A DNA stretch of 31,412 nucleotides. It comes from BOG-1184 sp049514575. Its GTDB lineage: Bacteria > Fibrobacterota > Chitinivibrionia > Chitinivibrionales > Chitinispirillaceae. Position numbers and translations under genes: made by a program. Of the stretch, positions 15,844-24,401 are shown in pieces (the first letter of the stretch is position 1; each line of letters starts with the position of its first letter). The notes beneath the pieces are model-generated. The model saw only the letters and a list, made by a program, of their open reading frames with translations. It ran no database searches and was not told where the DNA came from. The stretch spans positions 1 through 31,412 of the forward strand of contig JBEKUX010000037.1 in assembly GCA_049514575.1 (NCBI GenBank), in the 5' to 3' direction.

Positions 15844-17097
15844 ATGAACGGTTCTTTAACAAAGGCGGCAGCGCAGGGATATTTGCGAAATACCGCTTGT
15901 TTTGTATCGTTCGTAACGATCTTTTTAGTGTGTTCGATGTCTTTCGCGGCCCCGCAGCCGCTTATCAATTACTTTAAGCCTATACCCATCGTGAGCAAGC
16001 TGTCGACGACCACATGGGGCGCGTCAGCTGTTGGTCCTATAGACACCTGCAACGGGATCGAGGACCCGGCCAATTACCGCTACTGGGACGGTAAGATCAT
16101 CAAGGGCAGCGACGGCAAGTACCATCTTTTCTGCAGCCGCTGGCCGGCCAGCGCGGGGCTCGACGGTTGGATGACCGTCTCGGTTTCCGTGCATGCGGTC
16201 AGCGACAGCATCCTCGGGCCGTACAAGTACCAGAATCAGACCTACACCTACCAGAATGGAAAAGGTCACAACACGACCGGGCTGACTCTGCTCAACGGCA
16301 CGTACGTGGTCGTCGAAAGCGCAATCGTACCCGGCTGGATCTTCACCTCCAGTTCTTTAAGTGGATCGTTTAACTATCTGGGCTCAATTATCTGGAACGG
16401 GAATGGGTTCAACCCCACTAACGTTACCTCTAATCTGCAGATCATGATAGGGCCGGACAATCGATATTGGGCCATTGGTTCGTCCGGCTTCGTCTTGAAC
16501 AGCGACTCGCTTCTGGGAACCTACACATGCAGGACCGCCAGCATCTATCCCACTATTCCCGGCATGAACAGCAACACTTCCGAGGATCCGATCATCTGGT
16601 ACAGCGGCGGGTACTATCACGTCGTCTATAATTATTGGGACGCTCGGAAAGCGTATCACCTCATGTCCAAGGACGGTATAAACAACTGGATCAATACAGG
16701 TGTCGCCCTTGATCGGTCGACGAACTTCATCCGCTACACGGACGGCACGGTCAATCATTGGGGCAACATGGAACGGCCGAATGTATACATGGAAAATGGT
16801 CACGTCACGTACTTCACATTCGCCGTGACGGACAAAGACAAGGACTCGTCGAATGCCTCAACAGGAAGCAAGGTCATCGTGGTTCCCTTTGACGGCGTGA
16901 GCTTCGATGCCGACAACGGTGGCACGGCGGTAATCGGTGGGGCTGGCGGGCGGTACATGGATGCGGGCAATAGAAACAGGGTGACATACAATCTGTCCGG
17001 CAGGGCAGTCGGACATAAAAACCTGGCCAAGTCAGGAATTTACCTGGTGCAAAAAGCAGATGGCAACGGAGTGCAAAAGGTCTTTATAGCAAAATGA
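15844..17097 (+). CDS. Secreted five-bladed beta-propeller protein, GH43/GH117-like (paralog 1)
   Basis: 417 aa. A long N-region, then a hydrophobic segment (CFVSFVTIFLVCSMSFAAP) gives a signal peptide to about residue 36. The body has repeated propeller-type motifs: NGIEDPANYRYWDGKIIKGS, DGKYHLFCSRWP, SILGPYKY, EDPIIWYSGGYYHVVYN, NFIRYTDGTVNHWGNMERPN, YMENGHVTYFTF. These fit the secreted enzyme-like propellers related to GH43/GH117, but no CAZy family is assigned with confidence and catalytic residues are not identified; acidic residues in EDP and ERP are candidates. The last ~50 residues form a short type IX-like tail (SGIYLVQKAD). AAGGAG ribosome site. A similar gene follows about 100 bp downstream, probably in the same transcript. 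Confidence 0.75.
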   Translation: MNGSLTKAAAQGYLRNTACFVSFVTIFLVCSMSFAAPQPLINYFKPIPIVSKLSTTTWGASAVGPIDTCNGIEDPANYRYWDGKIIKGSDGKYHLFCSRWPASAGLDGWMTVSVSVHAVSDSILGPYKYQNQTYTYQNGKGHNTTGLTLLNGTYVVVESAIVPGWIFTSSSLSGSFNYLGSIIWNGNGFNPTNVTSNLQIMIGPDNRYWAIGSSGFVLNSDSLLGTYTCRTASIYPTIPGMNSNTSEDPIIWYSGGYYHVVYNYWDARKAYHLMSKDGINNWINTGVALDRSTNFIRYTDGTVNHWGNMERPNVYMENGHVTYFTFAVTDKDKDSSNASTGSKVIVVPFDGVSFDADNGGTAVIGGAGGRYMDAGNRNRVTYNLSGRAVGHKNLAKSGIYLVQKADGNGVQKVFIAK

Positions 17098-17197
17098 TCT
17101 TTCCAATGAACGAGTTTCAAATGTGTCTGAACACTTTTTAGGGGGATGCCGATCAATTTATTCCTCGGCAATCTCAAAATATGAAGGATGCGAAAAA

Positions 17198-18556
17198 ATG
17201 AAAAAAGCATTGAGAGCCGATTTTATCCTCACGCTTGCATGTATCGTGATGGTGACAGGCAGCTTTACAGCAGTGGAAGTTCAGGCCGCGTCCCAGATTA
17301 TGGATTATTTTACGGCGACACCGATAATAGGATCCCTTTCCTCAACCTGCTGGGGCGCTGCGCAAGTAGGGCCTCGCGATCAATCGAACGGTTTGGAAGA
17401 CAAAACCCTTGCTAACTGGGTTTATTGGGATGGTGGAATTATCAAGGCGTCTGACGGCACCTATCATATGTTCGCCGCCCGTTGGAACCAGGCTGATGGC
17501 CACAGTGGATGGCAGTATGATTCACATGTTGTTCATGCTACGAGCTCTAATCTCTATGGCCCCTATACGGATCAAGGGTTAGCCTTTACGGACAATAGCG
17601 GACTTGGCCACAACGTTAATATCCTGCAACTGAAAACCGGCGACTCAACCGGCAAACAATATGCTATCACCCTCAGCGGAGGCGTTCCGGGCTCCGGCCG
17701 CGTCTATGGCGCCAATTCCCTGAACGGACCATGGACCTACCTTGGCAACGTAACGGTTGCTTCCGGCAGCGACTTTAACACTAATAACAATCTTCAAGTT
17801 ATTCTTCGCCCGGATGGAAAGTACGAGGCGATTGAGAGCCGCGGCATAGTCGCTATTTCTGATAAGCTCCTCGGCCCTTACGTCGCTCAAGGCCCATCTA
17901 TCTGGGCGAATGGTTTTCCTAGTATCCCGAACAAAAACGATTTGGAAGATCCGACCATCTGGTACAGCGGCGGTAAGTATCATTTTGTCACCAACGAGTG
18001 GGACATCGTCAAGGCATTCTCCTTCACTTCTTCGGATGGAAAAAGCAACTGGAGGTTAGACTCAGGACACGCCTATGATGCTGCGGCAAATTTTATACGC
18101 TATACGAATGGCACAGTCAATCATTGGGCTCATATAGAACGCCCCAGACCGTATATGGAGAACGGCCATGTGGTCGCCTTTACGTTCGCGGCAATAAACG
18201 TTGAAAAAGCGAATGATCTGGGTAACGACCAAAACGGCAGCAAGGTTATCGTTGTTCCGTTTAATGGCGCCGCCTTGGATTCCGGTACCGTCGGTACCGT
18301 TTATACCGGGAAAAAATCTCCGTATATTGTCAATAACACGATCATGATACCCGGACTTGGCGCATTCAAGGCCGACGACGCGCCGGACGTGGAGCGCGTC
18401 CAGTTCACAGATCTTCTTGGGAAAAAAGTTCTGGAGATGCCCATTGAGTCCGGCAAAGCCATCGAAAGATGCAATCTCCCGCATGGTTTGTACCTGATGA
18501 ATTTTTATGGAAAAGAAAGGATCGAATCACGTTCTTATAATGTGCTGGTCAAGTGA
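17198..18556 (+). CDS. Secreted five-bladed beta-propeller protein, GH43/GH117-like (paralog 2)
   Basis: 452 aa from ATG 17198. An upstream in-frame ATG at 17123 would put 25 residues before the signal peptide; GAAGGA at 17183-17188 is well placed for 17198. Signal peptide through about residue 30 (EVQAA). Paralogous to 15844-17097: STCWGAAQVGP, YWDGGIIKASDGTYHMF, NLYGPYTDQG, EDPTIWYSGGKYHFV, NFIRYTNGTVNHWAHIERPR, YMENGHVVAFTF. The propeller ends with GSKVIVVPFNG, followed by a ~75-residue type IX-like tail (FTDLLGKKVLEM, HGLYLMNFYG). The function is presumably related to that of paralog 1 with altered specificity; substrate unknown. Confidence 0.78.
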   Translation: MKKALRADFILTLACIVMVTGSFTAVEVQAASQIMDYFTATPIIGSLSSTCWGAAQVGPRDQSNGLEDKTLANWVYWDGGIIKASDGTYHMFAARWNQADGHSGWQYDSHVVHATSSNLYGPYTDQGLAFTDNSGLGHNVNILQLKTGDSTGKQYAITLSGGVPGSGRVYGANSLNGPWTYLGNVTVASGSDFNTNNNLQVILRPDGKYEAIESRGIVAISDKLLGPYVAQGPSIWANGFPSIPNKNDLEDPTIWYSGGKYHFVTNEWDIVKAFSFTSSDGKSNWRLDSGHAYDAAANFIRYTNGTVNHWAHIERPRPYMENGHVVAFTFAAINVEKANDLGNDQNGSKVIVVPFNGAALDSGTVGTVYTGKKSPYIVNNTIMIPGLGAFKADDAPDVERVQFTDLLGKKVLEMPIESGKAIERCNLPHGLYLMNFYGKERIESRSYNVLVK

Positions 18557-18621
18557 TAAATTTGATCTTGACAGCACTGACAGATACCTGGCTCGCAATA
18601 GCGGATGCGGTCGCGGCATTT

Positions 18622-18640
18622 AAAAACAGTATGATATTCA
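18622..18640 (+). repeat. 19-bp repeat R5, copy b
   Basis: Exact copy of 15736-15754, again just after a gene end. Confidence 0.6.
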
Positions 18641-18645
18641 TTAAA

Positions 18646-18695
18646 TGAACTACCCCGCAGCAAGATGAGGGGAATTAGACCCATAGAGATTAAAA
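18646..18695. repeat. Repeat R2, apparently uninterrupted copy
   Basis: TGAACTACCCCGCAGCAAG, GGGGAATTA, ACCCATAGAGATTAAAA in 50 bp. It gives the reference against which the interrupted copy at 3648-3830 and the half copy at 1453-1479 can be read. Confidence 0.6.
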
Positions 18696-18741
18696 ATCCT
18701 GTGAAATAAACTTCAACAGCCAATCCAACGAGGAGGAATGC

Positions 18742-19515
18742 ATGAAAAAGGTTTTGATGGGAGCATGTGTCGTCTCAATGGTTTCCGTGTCTATGGCCCA
18801 GCATCTCGAGGTAGGGGTTGACGGCGGTTACGGGTTTGGGGTGGGGACAGCGCTGGCGGGACACAATTCTGAAATGGATGCAAACTATATGACGACCAAA
18901 TACGAAGAGGTATATTCGCCCGGCGGCGCGGGTTTAAAGATAGGCGGGGAGGTCACGTATTTCCTCAATGAGAACATAGGAATTATGGCGGCATCCGGGT
19001 ATTCGACGCTCGGCAATTATTCCACGAAAAATATGGACCAGCAACCGTCAGACACCGTTCAAAATACGATACACTCAAGTTACCTGCCCATTAACATCGG
19101 CGTCAAATTCAAAACGAAAATTGGTATCATAGAGCCGTATTGCTATCTGGCGCCGGGTGTGTATTTCCCAAAGAGAGACAGTACGTCAATCCATTCATCG
19201 ACCACAGGGCGGGACACGACAAAGATAACGTACTCCTATGCGCTGGGGTGGGGGTTTTCCGCAGGTATCGGCGCGGTGATCAGGGTTTCTGAAAAGGTGG
19301 GAATCAAGCTGGAGATCACGCCGACCTTTGCGTTTGCCAGGCAGTCCCAGTATGTGAAGGAGTACGGCGGCACCACGTCCACGTATATTTACAAAGATAA
19401 TATGGCACCGATTCCAGCCACTAATAAGGACAATACCTGGTACGTCCGTAATGCGCCGCGGGATTTGTACAGTTCGGTTGCGGTCAAGGCCGGCGTGTGT
19501 TTTAGAATTTTCTAG
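18742..19515 (+). CDS. Outer-membrane beta-barrel protein, paralog 2
   Basis: 257 aa, the same length as the gene at 532-1305 and similar throughout: signal peptide MKKVLMGACVVSMVSVSMA, mature start QHLEVGVDGGYGFGVGT, HSSYLPINIGVKFKTK, IEPYCYLAPGVYFP, YALGWGFSAGIGAV, and terminal Phe in CFRIF. Predicted small outer-membrane barrel of unknown role. AGGAGG lies 5 nt before the ATG. Together with paralog 1 it brackets the GH30-to-propeller section of the locus. Confidence 0.85.
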   Translation: MKKVLMGACVVSMVSVSMAQHLEVGVDGGYGFGVGTALAGHNSEMDANYMTTKYEEVYSPGGAGLKIGGEVTYFLNENIGIMAASGYSTLGNYSTKNMDQQPSDTVQNTIHSSYLPINIGVKFKTKIGIIEPYCYLAPGVYFPKRDSTSIHSSTTGRDTTKITYSYALGWGFSAGIGAVIRVSEKVGIKLEITPTFAFARQSQYVKEYGGTTSTYIYKDNMAPIPATNKDNTWYVRNAPRDLYSSVAVKAGVCFRIF

Positions 19516-19530
19516 TTTAGTAAACCGACA

Positions 19531-19564
19531 CCGCCGAAGCATTTCAAGAACCTGCCTACGGCAG
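19531..19564 (-). repeat. Inverted copy of hairpin-cluster segment
   Basis: The reverse complement begins CTGCCGTAGGCAGG and ends GAAATGCTTCGGCGG; it differs at one base from 9007-9040. It lies directly after the barrel gene. Confidence 0.8.
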
Positions 19565-19674
19565 AGTTCCGGCAGGAAAGGGTGTTGGGGATATTAGCCG
19601 CTTCTTGCGGGGCATGGTTTAAATATAATTATCCAACTCCGTCCTAAGATATACAGGATATGTGAATGTCCGCT

Positions 19675-19839
19675 GGGATTATTGATTAACAGCACTAAAT
19701 GAAGACCTGCTTGACAGGAGGCTTGATTATTTGTAGCTTCTCGTAAGTACCAGAAAAAGCGGGTAAGGCCGGCATGATCGATCCGCGCTTCTTGCGCGCC
19801 TTTCGGGGCATGGCGCTATTATACTTTTAAACCGTCCCT
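19675..19839. repeat. Repeat R3, copy b
   Basis: Left end GGGATTATTGATTAACAGC identical to 6134-6152; right end GCGCGCCTTTCGGGGCAT, ACTTTTAAACCGTCCCT. The interior differs from copy a (it has ACCTGCTTGACAGGAGG instead of the CG hairpin), so the ends are conserved around a variable core. Confidence 0.7.
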
Positions 19840-19879
19840 TATGTTATAGACGTTTTTCCAGAACTAAACATTCACTCTT

Positions 19880-22048
19880 CTAACGCTCCAGAATCTTCAT
19901 GTAGAACATCCCGGATGGCAGTTGCTTTTTAAAAACTTTGAACTCTCCTGGATTCCACCGGCCATTTATCCGGAACTGCAGAAGCTTTTTCCCCTGCAGT
20001 GAATACACTTCCACTCCCGCGGCGTTCCCGGGCATTTCTATTGCAGCTTCGGTGAGCAATTCCCGGCAGAAAAGCTTTCCACCAATGGTCTTCGTACTTA
20101 CTGCTGCGGGAGAATGAGAAGCAGTAACGCCGACAGGAAGCTGGGTGAAGCTGAACCAGTTCACATTGTATCCTGCCTGGAACACCAGATACAGCGTGTG
20201 TCTTCCTGCGGCCGCCGCGCTCACCGTGCAGGTCCTGGTGACATAGGTCTGCCAGCCGCCAGGCCCTGAACCGGTCAGCGAACCCACCAGCGTGCCGGTC
20301 GCGCTGTCAAGCCGGATGTCAATCCTGCCGCTGCTCGAACTCGTGTTCGTGGCCACTCGCGCACTGAAGTTTGACGCCCCGTTCTTGAAATCAACGTTGC
20401 AGTACGACACCCAGTCACCGTTTTGAATGTAGCCTAGGTCCTGTCCGCCTTCGCCGCACGTTTCTGCCTGCACCGCTCCATTTTTACTGTCGAAATTCTC
20501 GGCCTCCATCTGCACATAGGGATTTTTCGCCGGGCATTGCAGCGGAGGAATATGTGATGCAAAGGCAAGTTTCAGTACATAGGCCAGCGCCGTATAGGGC
20601 TGCGTGGAAGGCATCGTCACCCTCAGTGCCGCGGTATCCTGGGAATAGGTGAGAGGGATGTAGGTGCCCGCGGTCGCGCCCAGAAGTGAAACACCCGTCA
20701 ACCCGCTCACGTCAAAACGCTTCGAATTCAGCGTCGTCATGCTCGACTTCGCTCCGTTGCCCGGCCATCCGAGAATTATCGAATACAGGACAGTACTGTC
20801 CTTGTTCCGTGTGTACCGGAAATCAACATTGGTTCCGGTAAGCGGCGCCGTGAATGCACCTCCGCCCGCTTTGGTCGGTCCTTCGCCGTAAACGCTCCAG
20901 GCGCGGGTGGAATAGATACTCTCGCCGAACCTGTGCAGCCAGTCGCCCATGCCGAGCAATACCGTCCTCTGTTCCGTCGGTATGGTTCCGTCGGCCATGG
21001 GAGAAATGTTCAGCAGCATGTTGCCGTTCTTGCTGACCCTGTCGATCAACGAGTGCAGCATCTGGGTCGTTGAATAGTAACCGATCCCAACGGTGTAGCA
21101 CCAGCTCGAACTGCTGATGGCATCGTCGGTCAGCCAGTAGGGAGTGGTTAGGTCGGCGGGACCTCCCCGTTCATAATCGTATACCTCACCGCTATCATTG
21201 AAACCGTCCTTATACGTGGCAACGACCTCTTTCCCCCAGGCAATTCCCTTATTGAAATAATACGAAAGAAAATTCAACCGCTGGGTTTCATCTACCAGAT
21301 TCAGGTCAAAATCCTGCCAAATCAAATCTGGCTGATAATTATCGATGATCTCCTTGAGCTTATCATACCAGAGTTGATTCTCTGCGGTAGTCCCCAGTTG
21401 GGCGTACAGTTTTTTCAAGCTGGCGTCGGTTTGGGCCGGGACCCATTGATAATAGCCGTTAAAGTGATAAGCATGATGCATGGACATCATGAACTTCATC
21501 CCTTTTGCCCGAATGGCGGCCGCGAAGAGCGACGCCAGATCCAGCTTCGGCCCTTTTGCCACGCTGTTCCATTCATTGACCGTACTGTTCCAATCCGAAA
21601 AACCGTCGTGGTGCTCGGCCACCGGACCGGCGAATTTCGCGCCCGCGGAATCGAAAAGATTCACCCATTCGACGGGATCGAAATTCCCGCCCGCGGAATT
21701 GAGCTTGGGCGCAAACTGCGTGAATACACCCGCCTTATTGTTCGCCCCGTTGATGAAATTGTGATAGGGCCAATTGGAATACGGGTCGCCGTACGTAGCA
21801 ACATGATGATTATACTCGCTGCTGCCGTTATTGTACATGTTCCTCGGATACCACTCATTGCTGAATGCGGGTACTGAATAAACTCCCCAGTGAAAATAGA
21901 TGCCGAATTTCGCGTCCTTGAACCATTCCGGGGCCGGCGGGTGCTGGTCCACCGAGGCCCAGGTCGCGGTATAACTGGTGGGTTGCGCGAAGAGAACCGT
22001 TGGTACTAATACTGCGAGGCTGATTACAAAACGTTTCAGGTTGTCCAT
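19880..22048 (-). CDS. Secreted GH29 alpha-L-fucosidase with CBM6-like module and sorting tail
   Basis: 722 aa from ATG 22048. A GTG four codons upstream is possible, but a GGTGGGG ribosome site fits the ATG. Signal peptide MDNLKRFVISLAVLVPTVLF to about residue 22. The GH29 barrel spans about 30-380: WFKDAKFGIYFHWG, EHHDGFSDW with His146-His147, and the nucleophile region PDLIWQDFDLN, where Asp246 is the expected nucleophile; KNGNMLLNISPMADG is also typical. A beta-sandwich follows. Residues about 505-638 (VQMEAENFDS, YIQNGDWVSY, LYLVFQAG) form a CBM6-like module, and the last ~80 residues a type IX-like tail (VYSLQGKKLLQF). It starts 21 nt after the GH127 stop codon, so the two are co-transcribed. 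Confidence 0.93.
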   Translation of the reverse strand: MDNLKRFVISLAVLVPTVLFAQPTSYTATWASVDQHPPAPEWFKDAKFGIYFHWGVYSVPAFSNEWYPRNMYNNGSSEYNHHVATYGDPYSNWPYHNFINGANNKAGVFTQFAPKLNSAGGNFDPVEWVNLFDSAGAKFAGPVAEHHDGFSDWNSTVNEWNSVAKGPKLDLASLFAAAIRAKGMKFMMSMHHAYHFNGYYQWVPAQTDASLKKLYAQLGTTAENQLWYDKLKEIIDNYQPDLIWQDFDLNLVDETQRLNFLSYYFNKGIAWGKEVVATYKDGFNDSGEVYDYERGGPADLTTPYWLTDDAISSSSWCYTVGIGYYSTTQMLHSLIDRVSKNGNMLLNISPMADGTIPTEQRTVLLGMGDWLHRFGESIYSTRAWSVYGEGPTKAGGGAFTAPLTGTNVDFRYTRNKDSTVLYSIILGWPGNGAKSSMTTLNSKRFDVSGLTGVSLLGATAGTYIPLTYSQDTAALRVTMPSTQPYTALAYVLKLAFASHIPPLQCPAKNPYVQMEAENFDSKNGAVQAETCGEGGQDLGYIQNGDWVSYCNVDFKNGASNFSARVATNTSSSSGRIDIRLDSATGTLVGSLTGSGPGGWQTYVTRTCTVSAAAAGRHTLYLVFQAGYNVNWFSFTQLPVGVTASHSPAAVSTKTIGGKLFCRELLTEAAIEMPGNAAGVEVYSLQGKKLLQFRINGRWNPGEFKVFKKQLPSGMFYMKILER

Positions 22049-22069
22049 AAAAATCCCCACCCATGCAAA

Positions 22070-24208
22070 CTATTGGTTGCAAACCAGTACGTTTTTAAAA
22101 ACTCGAGTTCCTATTGTTACGGTGCATAGATAGGTCGCTGTGGGCAGCATGTTGGACATCCTGAGCGTCACGCTCCGTTCCCCTGTATGGATTGACTTGT
22201 TGATACTTGTCACCTGGACGCCGTTCAGTGAAAAAAGACGTATGGTCAACGGAGTGATTTCTGAGGCCGGAGCCGGGAGGTCCACCCGGACCAGAGATTT
22301 CAGGATTCTTACCTTGGGTGCGGAAGGGAAAAAAGAAACAGCCCCGGCGCGTGGCGCTGTAGCGACTATAAATGTGTCCGGCGGCACATTGGTCAAATGC
22401 CAATACACGCTGTAGCGCTGGTTGTGCATCCGGTAATAAGGAACAAGCGTGACCGTTCCCGTACTTGCGGTTCCGGTAAACGATAGAGAAGACCCTGCGG
22501 CTTTTACGACGGTGGAGGCATTCAGCGACGGCGTACTCGCAAGATTGTTTGTGCCGTATTGTCCGGCAAGCAGCTGGGCGCCATACATGGCTCCGCCTAC
22601 GGTGGCGCTGTCGGGCGTTTTCTCGAAACGAAGCGTTTGCGGCATGACCAACACCATTGTACCGCTTCCGCTCCACGTGGTATTGTAGGTCACGTAGGTG
22701 CCGGGCGTGTTTATCCTCGGCTGAAGCGTCCCGTTGATTCTTACCTCCATTGACCTGCGCAACCAGAAAGGAACGCGGATTTTTACCGGCATGGAGGCGC
22801 TGCCGGTAACCGTCAATTGCACCGTATCGGAATTCGGATAGCGCGTGTCCATGCGCACGGTAATGCTCTTGGCGGTCCAGGTGAGCTGTGAGGGAATGAA
22901 CAGATTGACAAAGAGCGTATCCGCCGAATAAAAGAAAATGCTCTCCCCGTATTTAGTATGATTTTCCAGTCCGGTGCCGTCGCAGCATTTGAAATCGTTC
23001 AGGTCGCTCTGATAGGTTTTAATGCCGCCCGAGCGCATGGGTTGAAAATAAGTGCAATGGCCGTTGACGGAGGTGGTGTCCTGTGAGGCCAGTATCTGGT
23101 TGTAGAGCGCGCGCTCGTAATAATCCATATATTTCGGAAGCGGATCGAAGAAAAAGAGCCGGCGCGTCAATTTAAGCATATTATATACGTTGCATGTCTC
23201 GTCGTTATCATCGGTAAGCAGGCTGGCAATGGCATTCGGCGCACGGAAATATTCGGCCTGACTGTTGCCGCCGTTGATGTAGGTGTGAGCGCCGATGACG
23301 ATCGAAAAGAAATTCTTGGCGATTTTATAGCAGTTTGTATCGCCTGAAACTTCGTAAATTTTCAACGCGCCGGTTATCTCGGGAATGTTAGTGTTTGCAT
23401 GAAGCCCGTTAAGAGCGTCTTGTCCGGCAAGGCACGGATTAAATAATATGTCATGGTCGAAGAAACGCGACGCCGTAAGGTACTTTGCGGTTCCGGTAAT
23501 TCTATAAAGCTCGGCGAGAGATTCGTTGTATCCGCCGTACTCTCCGGCCGCCGACTGACGGTCGTCCCAGAATGACTGAAACTGCGCATGGGTATACCCG
23601 TTCAGCTTGTTGTAGGTCCAGTCCCCCAGTTTCGTCGCCATGTCAAGTGCCGTGGCATTATTGAGCAGCCGGTAGCAATCGAGCAGACCCGCGAAAGTTT
23701 TATGTATATTGTAAAGCGGGGCCCATATATTTCCGAGGGCCAAAAGCGTATTGACGTACGATTCCGGAATGGCGGCAAGATAGCCCGCCCCGAATCCCGC
23801 CGAACCAGCCGCATTCTGGCATTTTTGCAGTTCAGTAACCAATGAATCCGCTTTCGCTTTATATCGCGCATCCCCGGTCGATTGATATGCCTGGGCCAGG
23901 GCGCTCAGCATGTGGCCGGTAGTATGTCCCCGTATGTCCATGGATTCCCATCCGCCGTATTGCGTCGCGCCTTGCGTGGACAATCCGTAATTCGCCCGGA
24001 ATGAATACAGCAACCTGTTGTTATCCAGAAACAGAAGGTAATTGCATTTCCGGTCCATAGCGTCTTTAAACGGACCGGGTAAAAGCGTTACCTGGTTAAG
24101 GGCGAAAGAAAACACCTTCTGCTGCGGGACGGTTTGGGACTGGACTGTGATAAAAACAGAAAACACGGTAATCACTACGCTTCGTGTAACTCTTGACAAA
24201 AGCTTCAT
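22070..24208 (-). CDS. Secreted GH127 beta-L-arabinofuranosidase-like enzyme (DUF1680) with sorting tail
   Basis: 712 aa. Signal peptide to about residue 24 (ITVQSQ). The (alpha/alpha)6 barrel spans about 35-440 with GH127 signatures: GGWESMDIRGHTTGHMLSA, APLYNIHKTFAGLLD, DNDETCNVYNMLKLTRRLF (Glu337, Cys339) and FKCCDGTGLEN (Cys408, Cys409). In characterised GH127 enzymes the equivalent Glu and three Cys bind zinc and the first Cys of the CC pair is the nucleophile; all are present here. Beta-sandwich domains follow, then a type IX-like tail (LFSLNGVQVTSI, ATYLCTVTIG). Released L-arabinose would come from plant arabinans or hydroxyproline-linked arabinosides. First of a two-gene unit with GH29; strong promoter at 24303-24331 and the shared GGAGG leader. 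Confidence 0.93.
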   Translation of the reverse strand: MKLLSRVTRSVVITVFSVFITVQSQTVPQQKVFSFALNQVTLLPGPFKDAMDRKCNYLLFLDNNRLLYSFRANYGLSTQGATQYGGWESMDIRGHTTGHMLSALAQAYQSTGDARYKAKADSLVTELQKCQNAAGSAGFGAGYLAAIPESYVNTLLALGNIWAPLYNIHKTFAGLLDCYRLLNNATALDMATKLGDWTYNKLNGYTHAQFQSFWDDRQSAAGEYGGYNESLAELYRITGTAKYLTASRFFDHDILFNPCLAGQDALNGLHANTNIPEITGALKIYEVSGDTNCYKIAKNFFSIVIGAHTYINGGNSQAEYFRAPNAIASLLTDDNDETCNVYNMLKLTRRLFFFDPLPKYMDYYERALYNQILASQDTTSVNGHCTYFQPMRSGGIKTYQSDLNDFKCCDGTGLENHTKYGESIFFYSADTLFVNLFIPSQLTWTAKSITVRMDTRYPNSDTVQLTVTGSASMPVKIRVPFWLRRSMEVRINGTLQPRINTPGTYVTYNTTWSGSGTMVLVMPQTLRFEKTPDSATVGGAMYGAQLLAGQYGTNNLASTPSLNASTVVKAAGSSLSFTGTASTGTVTLVPYYRMHNQRYSVYWHLTNVPPDTFIVATAPRAGAVSFFPSAPKVRILKSLVRVDLPAPASEITPLTIRLFSLNGVQVTSINKSIHTGERSVTLRMSNMLPTATYLCTVTIGTRVFKNVLVCNQ

Positions 24209-24230
24209 AACACCCTCCTCCCGTAGTTAA

Positions 24231-24352
24231 CCTCATCAACCCCGGTACAGACAAACCGTAATAGTACACTAATACACTTCGCTTTCACTATACCTGCTCA
24301 TAATTATAATAGCTCTTTTTTAACTTTGCAAGATAAATTTTTAACAGCCTGC
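24231..24352 (-). repeat. Conserved promoter/leader cassette, copy 2
   Basis: Aligns with 276-399 across the promoter, the upstream GATAAATTTTTAACAGCCTG block and the transcribed leader (ATTAGTGTACTAT in minus-strand reading). The leader is about 100 nt shorter than at the GH30 gene because the 171-275 part is absent. Confidence 0.7.
24303..24331 (-). promoter_or_regulatory. Sigma70-type promoter of the GH127-GH29 unit
   Basis: TTGCAA (24331-24326), 17-bp spacer, TATAAT (24308-24303) on the minus strand; a consensus -10 and ideal spacing. It lies between the LacI-type gene and GH127, so the enzymes can be transcribed independently of the regulator. Confidence 0.75.
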
Positions 24353-24401
24353 ATGCGCTTGCGCGCTCACGAACCGTGGGTTTTTCCGCAGGAGGGCGAT
24401 T

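Larger units (their letters stand above)
19516..19879. other. Intergenic region made largely of repeats
   Basis: 364 bp between convergent genes. It holds the inverted copy of the hairpin segment (19531-19564), a degenerate R3 right end (about 19600-19655) and a full R3 (19675-19839). No gene was seen and no clear T-tailed terminator for either convergent gene. Confidence 0.65.
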
